Source of the DNA: Deltaproteobacteria bacterium
GTDB lineage: Bacteria > UBA10199 > 2-02-FULL-44-16 > JAAZCA01
Reading direction: 5' to 3'
DNA: 53,344 nucleotides
Assembly: GCA_018645265.1 (NCBI GenBank)
Contig: JABGOS010000079.1
Span: forward strand, 11,924-65,267
The translations under genes were made by a program, and so were the position numbers. Shown piece by piece: positions 37,224 through 47,107 of this stretch (position 1 is its first letter; every line of letters begins with the position of its first letter). A model generated the notes under the pieces. That model made no database searches, was not told the origin of the DNA, and saw only the letters and a list, made by a program, of their open reading frames with translations.

Positions 37224-39158
37224 ATGGGCAAGAATCTGGTTCAGAAAATCTTGGAAGCGCACCTGAAAGAGGGAGAGTTAAAGGTTGGCGAGGAGGTCGG
37301 TATTCGTATCGATCAGACGCTAACGCAGGATGCAACAGGAACTATGGCCTATCTGCAGTTTGAGGCGATGGGGCTCACCGAGGTCAAAACGGATCTTTCC
37401 GTTTCATACGTAGATCACAATACGGTGCAGGTGGGTTTTGAAAACGCTGATGATCATGCCTATTTACAGAGTGTAGCAGCAAAATATGGCATCGTCTTTT
37501 CAAGGCCTGGAAATGGCATATGTCATCAGGTGCATTTGGAGCGATTTGGAAAGCCCGGAACTACGATGATTGGAAGCGATTCACATACGCCTACCGGCGG
37601 AGGAATTGGCCAGATAGCGATCGGTGCAGGTGGTTTGGATGTTGCTGTGGCTATGGGAGGAGGATTCTTCTATCTCCCAGCTCCGAAAGTTTACAAGGTT
37701 AACCTGACTGGTGAATTGAAACCGTGGATTACTGCCAAGGATGTTATTCTCGAGATGCTTGAGACCCTTAGTACGAAGGGTAATGTTGGCGTTATATTGG
37801 AATATGGTGGTCCAGGTATGGCGACGCTTACGGTTCCAGAGAGAGCGACCATTACGAATATGGGTGCTGAGATGGGTGTTACCACATCTATCTTTCCATC
37901 GGATGACGAAACCAGAAAATTCCTCAAGGCTCAGGGTCGCGAGGGGGATTGGGTTGAGTTAGGCCCGGATGGGGATGCTACATATGATCGTCAGATAGAT
38001 ATCAATCTTTCAGAAATTGAGCCGCTGACGGCAGCGCCCCATAGCCCAGGCAATATAAAGAAGGTATCCGAGCTTGCTGGAATGAAGGTTGATCAGGTCC
38101 TGATAGGTTCCTGTACTAACTCTTCTTATAAAGACCTCGTTACGGCTGCAAAAATTTTAAAGGGCAGGAAGGTTCATCCCAAAGTGAGTCTGGGAGTTGC
38201 TCCCGGTTCGCGCCAGGTGATGCAGATGCTCGCCAAGGAAGGATATCTTGCCGATCTTATCGAATCAGGTGCTAGAATTTTGGAGAGCGCCTGCGGTTTC
38301 TGTATTGGAAATTCAGTATCACCAGGATCTGGAAAGGTATCGATCAGAACCAGCAATAGGAACTTTGAAGGCAGAAGCGGCACGAAGGATGCTCAGGTCT
38401 ACCTGACGAGTTGCGAGGTGGCTGCTGCTGCTGCAATCGAAGGCGAATTTGCAGATCCTCGGAAGCTGGGTTTGGAATATCCGAGCATAATGATGCCGGA
38501 ACAATATGTTATAGATGACAGCATGTTTATCTTTCCGGCGCCGAAGCTCAAGGATGCCGTCATTGTTCGTGGTCCGAATATCGGTGAGCCTCCCAGAAAT
38601 GAAAAGCTTCCTCAGGATCTAAAAGGTGAGGTGATGTTGAAGGTTGGGGATAAGATTACTACAGATCACATCATGCCGGCTGGTCCGCGTCTAAAATACC
38701 GTTCTAATGTGAAGAAATATTCCACGTTCGTCTTTGAAAATGTAGATTCGGCATTTCACGAGCGTTGTTCAAAAAATAGAGATTCCGGAATCCATAATAT
38801 CATAGTAGCTGGTGAATCTTACGGGCAGGGGTCGAGCCGTGAACATGCGGCGCTGTGTCCTATGTATCTTGGAGTGAAGGCTGTGGTTGCAAGGTCTCTC
38901 GAAAGGATCCATGCCGCCAACTTAGTCAACTTTGGGATCGTGCCTCTGACTTTCAAAAACCCGGCTGATCATGATGTTATCTCCCAGGGAGATTCCCTTG
39001 AAGTTGTGAATTTGCGCGGTGCTATTGAGAAGGGCGAAGTGGTGAAACTCATGGATAAGACGAATGGAAAGACCATTGAATGTGATGCGAATCTGTCGGA
39101 GAGGCAAAGAGGAATTGTTCTTGCCGGTGGGCTCTTAAACTATACCAATTCGAATTAG
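37224..39158 (+). CDS. Aconitate hydratase (644-aa, short bacterial type)
   Basis: 'GIVFSRPGNGICHQVHLERFGKPGTTMIGSDSHTPTGGGIGQIAIGAGGLDVA', 'IGSCTNSSY', 'ACGFCIG', 'GESYGQGSSREHAALCP'. Confidence 0.95.
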   Translation: MGKNLVQKILEAHLKEGELKVGEEVGIRIDQTLTQDATGTMAYLQFEAMGLTEVKTDLSVSYVDHNTVQVGFENADDHAYLQSVAAKYGIVFSRPGNGICHQVHLERFGKPGTTMIGSDSHTPTGGGIGQIAIGAGGLDVAVAMGGGFFYLPAPKVYKVNLTGELKPWITAKDVILEMLETLSTKGNVGVILEYGGPGMATLTVPERATITNMGAEMGVTTSIFPSDDETRKFLKAQGREGDWVELGPDGDATYDRQIDINLSEIEPLTAAPHSPGNIKKVSELAGMKVDQVLIGSCTNSSYKDLVTAAKILKGRKVHPKVSLGVAPGSRQVMQMLAKEGYLADLIESGARILESACGFCIGNSVSPGSGKVSIRTSNRNFEGRSGTKDAQVYLTSCEVAAAAAIEGEFADPRKLGLEYPSIMMPEQYVIDDSMFIFPAPKLKDAVIVRGPNIGEPPRNEKLPQDLKGEVMLKVGDKITTDHIMPAGPRLKYRSNVKKYSTFVFENVDSAFHERCSKNRDSGIHNIIVAGESYGQGSSREHAALCPMYLGVKAVVARSLERIHAANLVNFGIVPLTFKNPADHDVISQGDSLEVVNLRGAIEKGEVVKLMDKTNGKTIECDANLSERQRGIVLAGGLLNYTNSN

Positions 39159-39238
39159 ATTTTATAGTTCAAAAACTGGAAGATAATTTGTAGTTTTTAA
39201 CGCATAACGTACAGCGCATAGCGCAATGCGGAGGTTTT

Positions 39239-40504
39239 ATGGCAATAAAAGGTATTCGAGAATATGATGCGAAGAGGATGCTTGCCGATTTTTTGAAGGC
39301 CGGCTCCGTGGGGAAATGCAGTTATGATGGTAAGGTTGCTCTCATAACTCCTGAAACTGACTTCGGTTCCCTTGAAAAGGTTAACCCATGGTTGGCTGAG
39401 GAGAAGCTCGTCGCGAAGCCAGATCAACTCTTCGGAAAACGCGGAAAACATGGCCTCCTTCTGATCGATGCTGACTGGAAAGGCGTTCAGAAGTGGGTGA
39501 AGGAACGCATGAATAAAGGAACGAAGGTTGGTGAGATAGAGGGCATGCTCACTCATTTTCTGGTCGAACCTTTTACGCCTCATGCTGAGGATGAGGAGTG
39601 GTATGTCGCCATCCGTGATGAGCGTGAGAATGATGTTATTTATTTTTCGACGAAGGGTGGAATCTTTGTTGAGGAAAATTGGGATAAGGTGAAGCATATA
39701 AAGGTCCCGATTCTAGGCGGTATAGATAAAGTCGATTTGGATTCGGAACTTGCTGATGTAGGCTCAAAAAAGTCGGAAGTTGTAGCCTTCGTAAAGGCCC
39801 TCTACAATTTCTATGCTGAAAATGGTTTCTCCTATCTTGAGATAAATCCATTTACGTTCGATAAGAGCGGCGGAATTGTACCTCTGGATATGGTGGCGAA
39901 GGTTGATGATACTGCGGCGTTCGATTGCAGAAACACGTGGAGTGGGCTTGAGTTTCCAAAGGCTTTCGGCTCAACATCATCAAAAGAGGAAGAATACGTA
40001 AAGTACCTTGATGAACAGAGCGGCGCTTCGTTAAAGCTTACGATTTTGAATCCCACGGGTCGCGTTTGGACGATGGTTGCGGGTGGCGGTGCCTCTGTAA
40101 TATATTCCGATACCGTTTGCGATATAGGGTTTTCAAAGGAACTCGCTAATTACGGTGAATACTCCGGGGATCCATCGAGAGAACTTACTTACGAGTATGC
40201 GAAGACACTTTTGGATCTTATGACTCGTGAAAAAGATCCAAATGGTAAGTTTTTATTGATAGGTGGTGGTATAGCGAATTTTACCGATGTGGCGAAGACC
40301 TTCACCGGAATTATTCAAGCCCTTACCGAATACAAGAAGAAGCTTATCGATCACAACATTAAGATATATGTTCGCCGTGGTGGTCCAAACTACAAGGAGG
40401 GGCTCACCAAAATGCGTGCATTAGGCGATACGTTGGGCCTTCCAATTGAGGTTTATGGACCCGAGACACACATGACTAAGATTGTTTCCTTGGCGCTGAA
40501 ATAA
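39239..40504 (+). CDS. ATP-citrate lyase, ATP-grasp/succinyl-CoA synthetase beta-like subunit
   Basis: 'GIREYDAKRMLADFLKAG', 'FLVEPFTPHAEDEEWYVAIRDER', 'SYLEINPFTF', 'WTMVAGGGASVIYSDTV'. Confidence 0.9.
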   Translation: MAIKGIREYDAKRMLADFLKAGSVGKCSYDGKVALITPETDFGSLEKVNPWLAEEKLVAKPDQLFGKRGKHGLLLIDADWKGVQKWVKERMNKGTKVGEIEGMLTHFLVEPFTPHAEDEEWYVAIRDERENDVIYFSTKGGIFVEENWDKVKHIKVPILGGIDKVDLDSELADVGSKKSEVVAFVKALYNFYAENGFSYLEINPFTFDKSGGIVPLDMVAKVDDTAAFDCRNTWSGLEFPKAFGSTSSKEEEYVKYLDEQSGASLKLTILNPTGRVWTMVAGGGASVIYSDTVCDIGFSKELANYGEYSGDPSRELTYEYAKTLLDLMTREKDPNGKFLLIGGGIANFTDVAKTFTGIIQALTEYKKKLIDHNIKIYVRRGGPNYKEGLTKMRALGDTLGLPIEVYGPETHMTKIVSLALK

Positions 40505-40517
40505 TTACGGAGGAGTT

Positions 40518-42353
40518 ATGAATCCCGCAGAAATATTTTCGAAAGATACTGTATCAATAGTCTATGGTTATCAGCAGAATGCCATCCAGAGGATGTTGGA
40601 CTTCGATGCTGCATGTGGTCGCGAAAGGCCATCGGTCGCTGCTATAGTAAATCCGTCACGTGCGGGTTTGCATAAGGTCTTTTTTGGAAGGAATGAGATA
40701 CTCCTCCCGATGTATAAGACTCTCAAAGAGGCAACGGAGAAACATTCCGACGCGGATGTGATCGTGAACTTCTCATCCCAAAGGAGTGCCTTTCCAACTA
40801 CGATGGAAGCGTTGGAGAATCCGAACATAAGAACGGTTGCGGTTATAGCGGAGGGTGTGCCTGAGAGAAAGGCTCGTATTCTGGCAGCGACAGCAAAATC
40901 TAAGGGCAAGTGGATTATAGGACCAGCCACAGTCGGTGGTCTTAAGGCAGGTTGCTTTAAGATTGGAAATACGGCGGGAACGATCGATAATATAATCGAA
41001 TCAAAGCTTCATCGTCCGGGTAGCGTGGGTTTCGTTTCAAAGTCAGGTGGTCTTTCGAATGAGTGTTACAATATCATCGCCCGTAATACTGATGGCCTAT
41101 ATGAGGGGATTGCGATAGGTGGCGATTCCTATCCTGGTTCCACACTCCTGGAACATATCCTTAGATATGAGCAGATTCCAGAGGTCAAGATGATCGCGGC
41201 TCTAGGTGAAATCGGTGGAACCGAGGAATTGAAAATCGTAGATGCTCTCAAAGAGGGTAAAATTAAAAAACCTTTGGTGATCTGGGTGACGGGAACCTGT
41301 TCGAAGATGTTTCCTGCGGGTGTTCAGTTCGGACATGCTGGCGCCAAGGCGGATTCCGCTTTGGAAACTGCTGATGCGAAGAATGAGGCTCTCAATAAAG
41401 CTGGGGCCGTGGTGCCAGAGTCGTTTGATGACTACGGAGCTGCGATCAAAGGAGCCTATGATAAGCTGGTTACTGATGGAGTTATTAAGCCAGCTGAGGA
41501 AATTTCTGTTCCTAATTTTCCAATGGATTACAATCAGGCCGTTAAGGAGGGAAGGATAAGAAAGCCCTCCCAGTTTATCTGTACAATTTCAAACGAGAAG
41601 GGTGAGGAGCTCCTATATAATGGTGTTCCAATCTCCGAGGTTATAAATGAAGGCTATGGAATAGGTGGGGTGATCGGACTTCTCTGGTTTAAGAAAAATC
41701 TTCCCGATTTTGCCAGGAAATTTCTCGATATCGTCCTGATGCTTACCGCCGATCATGGTCCCGCAGTCTCTGGCGCGCATAACGCCATTGTGGCTGCGAG
41801 GGCGAACAAGGATATTATATCGTCACTCGTATCAGGCCTTCTCACAATTGGACCTCGCTTTGGCGGTGCCATCGATGGTGCGGCACAGGGATTCAAGGCC
41901 GCTGTGGAATCGGGTATGACTCCTGAGGAGTATATCGTTTCGATGAAGAAGAAAGGTGTTAATATCCAAGGTATCGGCCATAGGGTCAAAAGCGTTACAA
42001 ATCCTGATATGCGAGTTACCCTTCTCAAGAAGTTCGTCAAAGAAACATTCAAGGAAACTAAACTGTTGGATTATGCCCTCGAGGTTGAGGCTATAACAAC
42101 TCAGAAGAAGGGTAATTTAATTCTCAATGTCGATGGCTGTATAGGCATTACCTTTGTCGATCTACTTTGGTCTCTCCCAGATCTGTTTTCGAAAAAGGAG
42201 GTGGACGAGATTATCGATATGGGGTGCTTGAACGCTCTCTTCGTCGTCGGGCGTTCCATGGGTATTTTCGGCCACATTTTCGACCAGAAGAGACTTAAAC
42301 AACCTCTGTATAGAACGCCATATGATGAAATAGCTTATATGTCTGACGAGTAA
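40518..42353 (+). CDS. ATP-citrate lyase, SCS-alpha plus citrate-synthase-like subunit
   Basis: 'GSVGFVSKSGGLSNECYNIIARNTDGLYEGIAIGGD', 'VQFGHAGAKAD' phospho-His motif, citrate-synthase region 'LTADHGPAVSGAHN...GIGHRVKS'. Confidence 0.93.
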   Translation: MNPAEIFSKDTVSIVYGYQQNAIQRMLDFDAACGRERPSVAAIVNPSRAGLHKVFFGRNEILLPMYKTLKEATEKHSDADVIVNFSSQRSAFPTTMEALENPNIRTVAVIAEGVPERKARILAATAKSKGKWIIGPATVGGLKAGCFKIGNTAGTIDNIIESKLHRPGSVGFVSKSGGLSNECYNIIARNTDGLYEGIAIGGDSYPGSTLLEHILRYEQIPEVKMIAALGEIGGTEELKIVDALKEGKIKKPLVIWVTGTCSKMFPAGVQFGHAGAKADSALETADAKNEALNKAGAVVPESFDDYGAAIKGAYDKLVTDGVIKPAEEISVPNFPMDYNQAVKEGRIRKPSQFICTISNEKGEELLYNGVPISEVINEGYGIGGVIGLLWFKKNLPDFARKFLDIVLMLTADHGPAVSGAHNAIVAARANKDIISSLVSGLLTIGPRFGGAIDGAAQGFKAAVESGMTPEEYIVSMKKKGVNIQGIGHRVKSVTNPDMRVTLLKKFVKETFKETKLLDYALEVEAITTQKKGNLILNVDGCIGITFVDLLWSLPDLFSKKEVDEIIDMGCLNALFVVGRSMGIFGHIFDQKRLKQPLYRTPYDEIAYMSDE

Positions 42354-42364
42354 AATAATACGAT

Positions 42365-42397
42365 GGGCCGCGGGATAGTAACCGCGGCCCTTTTTTT
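42365..42397 (+). terminator. Strong intrinsic terminator of the aconitase/ATP-citrate lyase operon
   Basis: gggccgcgg gatagtaa ccgcggccc followed by ttttttt. Confidence 0.92.
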
Positions 42398-42404
42398 ATT
42401 CAAA

Positions 42405-43166
42405 ATGTTGCTAAAACGACTTAGTGAATTATCCAGATATACAAAATGGATTTTCCTCTTTGGATTATTTCTATTCGCCATATCGTATTTCATGAAGGAT
42501 GGCCTACCTGGGCAGAATGAAATTGATTCACGACTTCTTCTAAAACCCATTCAAAAGGAAACTGCCAAGGAGCCATTTGGCGTGAAGTTCGATGATAAGC
42601 TCTATTCTATAAAACCGAAATACCGTTACGATCTTTATGGCCTTATCGTCAGTGCGCGCGATCTCAATAAGACGTGGTACAATATCGATTATGAGAATGA
42701 TCCATTTAATATCAAAGATCTCTGCGTGATTTGGGGAGGTAATCTCGCCAGCTCAGATTTTAGGAGGATCGAATACAGTTCCGGATTATGGACCTGTTAT
42801 ATCAGGTATCCTGCCGGTGTGACATTCGTGGAGGATGCACTGTCCAATAACCATCTCCTGCCAAGCACGCCTGAAATATCCAAAAAGTTGAGCAAGGCGG
42901 GAATAGGGGATCAAATCCACTTTAGAGGATATCTCGTTGACTATCTGGTTGAGGGTAGTTTTGGGGAGAGAAGATCGAGCACTAATAGGCATGATAGGGG
43001 TAACGGTGCTTGTGAAGTTGTTTACGTGGAAGATTTTCAAATCATAAAAAACGGAAATGTAGTTTGGGAGTTCTTATACTCATTATCGAAATATATTATT
43101 TTGTTTGCTATAGTTGTTTGGGTCTATTTTAATCTCATGAATACGCCGACACACTTGAGGAGGTAG
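42405..43166 (+). CDS. Hypothetical membrane protein with two TM segments (start corrected to 42405, after the terminator)
   Basis: TMs 'WIFLFGLFLFAISYFM' and 'YIILFAIVVWVYFNLM'; ORF start at 42363 lies in the terminator. Confidence 0.75.
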   Translation: MLLKRLSELSRYTKWIFLFGLFLFAISYFMKDGLPGQNEIDSRLLLKPIQKETAKEPFGVKFDDKLYSIKPKYRYDLYGLIVSARDLNKTWYNIDYENDPFNIKDLCVIWGGNLASSDFRRIEYSSGLWTCYIRYPAGVTFVEDALSNNHLLPSTPEISKKLSKAGIGDQIHFRGYLVDYLVEGSFGERRSSTNRHDRGNGACEVVYVEDFQIIKNGNVVWEFLYSLSKYIILFAIVVWVYFNLMNTPTHLRR

Positions 43167-43171
43167 ATAAT

Positions 43172-43882
43172 ATGAGAGCTTTGATACTGGACAATGCTAT
43201 CGATCACGATGTCTACAAACCAATCGGCCATTGGAAAAAATTTCTCAAGATGCCATTTGATTCATTTCATGCATCAGCGGGAGAGCTCCCTGGCGATATC
43301 TCTCAGTATACGCACATCATAATTACTGGCTCTGAGGATTCTATCACAGAGGAGAGGGGATGGATCGGTGCGGAGGAGCTGCTTGTAAAAAAGGCGGTTG
43401 AGGATGGCAAGGCTGTGCTGGGTAGCTGCTATGGGCATCAGCTCTTAGCGAAGTCGCTCTTTGGAAAGAAGGTTGTTGGTAAGAGCGAAACTCCCGAGCT
43501 CGGTTGGGATTATCTGGAGGTCATTCGAAATGATCAACTCTTTGGCGATGCGGGAAACTTGCTGCCGGCACTTTTAATTCATTTTGATGAGGTGAAGGAT
43601 TTGCCCGAGGATTACGTTGATGTCATATCCACAACGAAGGGATGCCGAATACAGGCCTTTAAATTAAAGGGTTTGCCAGTGTGGGGCGTTCAATCTCATC
43701 CTGAAATAGATGTGAAGGAGGGGCAGGCTACTTTTGAGCGCATGATCGCAAAGGCTGAAAAGGAGAATTCACCTCGTCTGAATCTTTTTCTTAAAGCACG
43801 TGATTCAGTTCCAAAGGAAGCTGGTTGGTTTGATGGTTTTATGAAGAAGTTTCAGGAGATCAGCGTCTCCATCTCCTCTTGA
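43172..43882 (+). CDS. Class I glutamine amidotransferase-like protein
   Basis: 'HIIITGSEDSI', nucleophile elbow 'AVLGSCYGHQLLAKSLFG', 'VWGVQSHPEID'. Confidence 0.9.
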   Translation: MRALILDNAIDHDVYKPIGHWKKFLKMPFDSFHASAGELPGDISQYTHIIITGSEDSITEERGWIGAEELLVKKAVEDGKAVLGSCYGHQLLAKSLFGKKVVGKSETPELGWDYLEVIRNDQLFGDAGNLLPALLIHFDEVKDLPEDYVDVISTTKGCRIQAFKLKGLPVWGVQSHPEIDVKEGQATFERMIAKAEKENSPRLNLFLKARDSVPKEAGWFDGFMKKFQEISVSISS

Positions 43883-44222
43883 TGATATCCCTCATCTTGC
43901 GATGTCGGGTGATGCCTTCGCAGCCGAAAACTTTTCTACATTCATGTGGTTTGACCGGGTGGATGTCGCACTCCCCCTTTTTGTTAAAGAAGATGCATTC
44001 GGTAGTACCTACCTTCTGTGCGGGTGATAGGGCGTAGGTGTTGTCCTCGAGGTGCTCATTGCAGTATTTATTGATAAATTCAGGTTCTGTGAGACTAAAA
44101 AAAGCTGCTGCGGTTGCAATTTCATCCGGCATGAACCACCCCGGCTCGCGCTTGCAGCATTCCTTGCACTTGTCACATGTGCAGCCCTGCCTCTTCTGCT
44201 TTCTAACGAGTTTCTTTTCCAT
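43860..44222 (-). CDS. YkgJ-family Cys-cluster protein
   Basis: 'CDKCKECCKREPGWFMPDEI', 'ECIFFNKKGECDIHPVKPHECRKVFGC'. Confidence 0.85.
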   Translation of the reverse strand: MEKKLVRKQKRQGCTCDKCKECCKREPGWFMPDEIATAAAFFSLTEPEFINKYCNEHLEDNTYALSPAQKVGTTECIFFNKKGECDIHPVKPHECRKVFGCEGITRHRKMRDIIKRRWRR

Positions 44223-44906
44223 TTATTCTCTTTCTCCAAAAATTGCCGTTCCAACGCGCACGATAGTAGCTCCCTCTTCAATTGCCACCTCAAAGTCGTG
44301 GCTCATTCCCATTGAAAGTTCGGAATAACGAGTTGCTGGGCTCAACTCTTTATTTAAGACCATCAGCAGGTGGTTCAATTTTAGGAAATATGGCCTGCTC
44401 TTCTCTGGGTCAGGATTGTATGGTGGAATAGTCATCAGTCCACGAAGCCTTAGGTTCGGAAGGGATTCAATATGTCTGGCAATATCTACGAGGTTGTTCT
44501 CATCGGTGCCGGATTTGGAAAGCTCCCCTCCAACATTAACTTCGATTAGGCAATCGATGGGGGCGGGTGCACGCTTATTTAGGGTGTCGGCGAGTTCAAC
44601 GGAATCTACTGATTCAACGAGGTTTACAGTAGGTGCAACATATTTTGCCTTATTCTTCTGAAGGTGCCCGATAAAGTGCCAGTTTATCTCTAACTCATTG
44701 AGATCATTAGACTTCTCTTTGAGTTCCTGAGCATAATTTTCACCAAATGTGCGCTGTCCAGCCTCATAAGCCTCTCGAATGAGGGATGATGGCTTGAACT
44801 TCGATACCGCAACTAGTGTTACAGATCTTGAATCCCTGCCATGCTGGTCACAGCGTTCCTTAATTCGTTTGCGTATCTCCCTGAGATTTTTGGCTATATC
44901 AGTCAT
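44223..44906 (-). CDS. YggS-family PLP-binding protein (PLP homeostasis)
   Basis: 'VTLVAVSKFKPSSLIREAYEAGQRTFGENYAQEL', 'WHFIGHLQKNKAKYV', 'SMGMSHDFEVAIEEGATIVRVGTAIFG'. Confidence 0.95.
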   Translation of the reverse strand: MTDIAKNLREIRKRIKERCDQHGRDSRSVTLVAVSKFKPSSLIREAYEAGQRTFGENYAQELKEKSNDLNELEINWHFIGHLQKNKAKYVAPTVNLVESVDSVELADTLNKRAPAPIDCLIEVNVGGELSKSGTDENNLVDIARHIESLPNLRLRGLMTIPPYNPDPEKSRPYFLKLNHLLMVLNKELSPATRYSELSMGMSHDFEVAIEEGATIVRVGTAIFGERE

Positions 44907-44969
44907 AGGTCATCATTTAAACACGGGTAACTCCTTGTCAACAGTGAAGAAGATCAGTATATTGGAAAC

Positions 44970-45503
44970 ATGTTAATCAGGGGGAAGATAGTCATTATTT
45001 TGACGTTCGTTGCTTTATTTTTCACAACATGTGTTTTTGGCCCCAATCGTTCCACCGGAGTAGTCTCATACCGAGATGATCGTGTCTATCTGAGGAATTT
45101 GGATCATTTTCAGGTTGGGCAGTTGCCAGGGGGCTGGGAGCGTATGAGGACTCGCGTCAGAACCATCACTTTTTATAACGAGGGTTTGGGATCTACGATA
45201 TCTACGGATGCTTATTGTGGCAAGAACGTTGAAGCGCGGCTGCTTGATTCCTTGAGCGGCGATATCCTCAACGCCTTCGATAAAAAACAGGTCATAAGTG
45301 AGAAGGAATTTGATTTGGATGGGCGGGGAGCTGTGCGTCAGCTAATTGCAGGTGAGTTGGATGGAGTAGCTGTGACCGTTGATTTGGTGATAGTCAGAAA
45401 GAATGAATGCGTTTTTGATTTCTATTCCGTATCTGAAGGTGGAATTTCACCGGAGACTACCAATGCCTTTGAGCTTTTTTTCGAAGGTTTTCACTACGAA
45501 TAA
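44970..45503 (+). CDS. Hypothetical lipoprotein-like protein
   Basis: N-terminal 'MLIRGKIVIILTFVALFFTTCVFG' resembling a lipoprotein signal; 10-20 nt intergenic spacing to mla genes. Confidence 0.7.
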   Translation: MLIRGKIVIILTFVALFFTTCVFGPNRSTGVVSYRDDRVYLRNLDHFQVGQLPGGWERMRTRVRTITFYNEGLGSTISTDAYCGKNVEARLLDSLSGDILNAFDKKQVISEKEFDLDGRGAVRQLIAGELDGVAVTVDLVIVRKNECVFDFYSVSEGGISPETTNAFELFFEGFHYE

Positions 45504-45517
45504 TTTACATTTAAACT

Positions 45518-46330
45518 ATGGCATCAAGTGCTGATAAAATTAATTCAAGGTTGCACCTTACCTTTCTGGAACTGACGGGGCGTCGTATTCTCTCGATGTT
45601 GAGGATTGTCGGTGGCGTATCGTCATTGGCTATAAACTCCGTCAGGGTTCTCTTTACTTATAAACTTGCGGGCAATGAGGTTGTTCAGCAGTTCGTGGCC
45701 ATCGGAAATAAGTCTTTTTCTATCGTTACGCTGATATCCTTTTTTACGGGTCTCGTTGTGGCCCTTCAGCTCTCAGTAGGTTTGGGCCGTTTCGGACTTA
45801 AGCTCTATGTAGGTACCATAGTGGGGCTTTCGATCTTCCGTGAACTTGGTCCAGTGCTAACCTCCATTATGATTGCTGCAAGGGTGGGAAGTGGTATCGC
45901 CGCTGAACTAGGTTCTATGGTCGTTACTGAACAGGTGCTGGCTATCGAAGCGATGGGTGCGAATCCGATTCAGAAACTCGTGCTCCCTCGTGTCATTGCG
46001 ACGACAGTTGCAGCACCGATCCTTACCACCATGGCAAATGCTGTAGGAGTTTTGGGGGGGATGCTTATCAGCGTTAGTGAATCTGGGGTAACCCCTAAGT
46101 TCTATTTGGATCAAGTTTCGAAATCGTTGATCCTTGAGGACTATACGAGCGGTATCATCAAGGCTGCATTTTTCGGTTTTTTTATCTCAATCATCTCCTG
46201 TTATGAGGGACTAAATACCTACGGTGGTACGGAGGGTGTTGGTAGACAGACCACCAAAGCGGTTGTTTATTCATCGATAACTATTTTTGTGTCAGATTTC
46301 TTTCTGACAAAATTGATACTGTACTTCTAG
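45518..46330 (+). CDS. mlaE: MlaE-family ABC transporter permease
   Basis: 'FSIVTLISFFTGLVVALQLSVGLGRFG', 'ELGPVLTSIMIAARVGSGIAAELGSMVVTEQVLAIEAMGANPI'. Confidence 0.94.
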   Translation: MASSADKINSRLHLTFLELTGRRILSMLRIVGGVSSLAINSVRVLFTYKLAGNEVVQQFVAIGNKSFSIVTLISFFTGLVVALQLSVGLGRFGLKLYVGTIVGLSIFRELGPVLTSIMIAARVGSGIAAELGSMVVTEQVLAIEAMGANPIQKLVLPRVIATTVAAPILTTMANAVGVLGGMLISVSESGVTPKFYLDQVSKSLILEDYTSGIIKAAFFGFFISIISCYEGLNTYGGTEGVGRQTTKAVVYSSITIFVSDFFLTKLILYF

Positions 46331-46338
46331 AGGGTTGA

Positions 46339-47088
46339 ATGAAGGCAATTGTTGAATTTAAACAGATTAGGAAGACCTTTGGCGATAAAGTGGTCTTGGA
46401 GGGTGCTGATCTCGCCATTTATAAAGGTGAGACTATCACCATTATCGGCGGGTCCGGTATGGGAAAGAGCGTTTTTTTGAAACTACTTTTGGGTGTGTTC
46501 AAGCCTGATTTAGGCGATGTACTTTTCGATGGTCAGAAGATAAGCGATATGGGCGAACGCAGGTTATCCCGGATGCGAAGAAGAATAGGTATGCTGTTCC
46601 AGGGCGCGGCGCTTTTTGATTCGCTGACGGTGAGAGAGAATATAGCGTATCCTCTTCGTGAGCATTTCGAATACTCAGAGGATGAGATAAGTGAAATCGT
46701 TCGGAGTAAACTGGAGATGGTGGGGCTGCCAGGTACTGAGGAGATGATGCCTGCCGACTTGTCAGGGGGAATGAAAAAAAGAGTTGGTCTTGCACGGGCT
46801 ATAGCAACAGATCCAGACGTTATACTTTATGATGAACCAACCACAGGGTTGGATCCCGCGAATACTAAGAGAATTTGCAACCTCATACTCGAGATGCAAA
46901 AGAGGCTTAATGTTACCTCGGTTGTCGTGACGCACGATATGGATGCTGCTTTCTCGGTCACGAATAGACTTGCTATGCTCTACGACAGGAAATTTGGTTT
47001 TGTGGGTACGAGCGATGAAGCAAGGTCTTCCAAGGAACCGATCGTTCAGAATTTCATCCGCGGTGAGATGGAAACGGGTGATGGCTGA
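46339..47088 (+). CDS. mlaF: MlaF-family ABC transporter ATP-binding protein
   Basis: Walker A 'GGSGMGKSVFLK', signature 'DLSGGMKKRVGLARAIATDPDVILYDEPTTGLDP'. Confidence 0.95.
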   Translation: MKAIVEFKQIRKTFGDKVVLEGADLAIYKGETITIIGGSGMGKSVFLKLLLGVFKPDLGDVLFDGQKISDMGERRLSRMRRRIGMLFQGAALFDSLTVRENIAYPLREHFEYSEDEISEIVRSKLEMVGLPGTEEMMPADLSGGMKKRVGLARAIATDPDVILYDEPTTGLDPANTKRICNLILEMQKRLNVTSVVVTHDMDAAFSVTNRLAMLYDRKFGFVGTSDEARSSKEPIVQNFIRGEMETGDG

Positions 47089-47107
47089 TATTTGAGACGG
47101 AGGATAT

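Noticed and set aside
37091-37363. 90-aa ORF overlapping the aconitase start
   Set aside because: Runs out of frame through aconitase; at most a leader peptide, so mentioned only in the attenuator finding.
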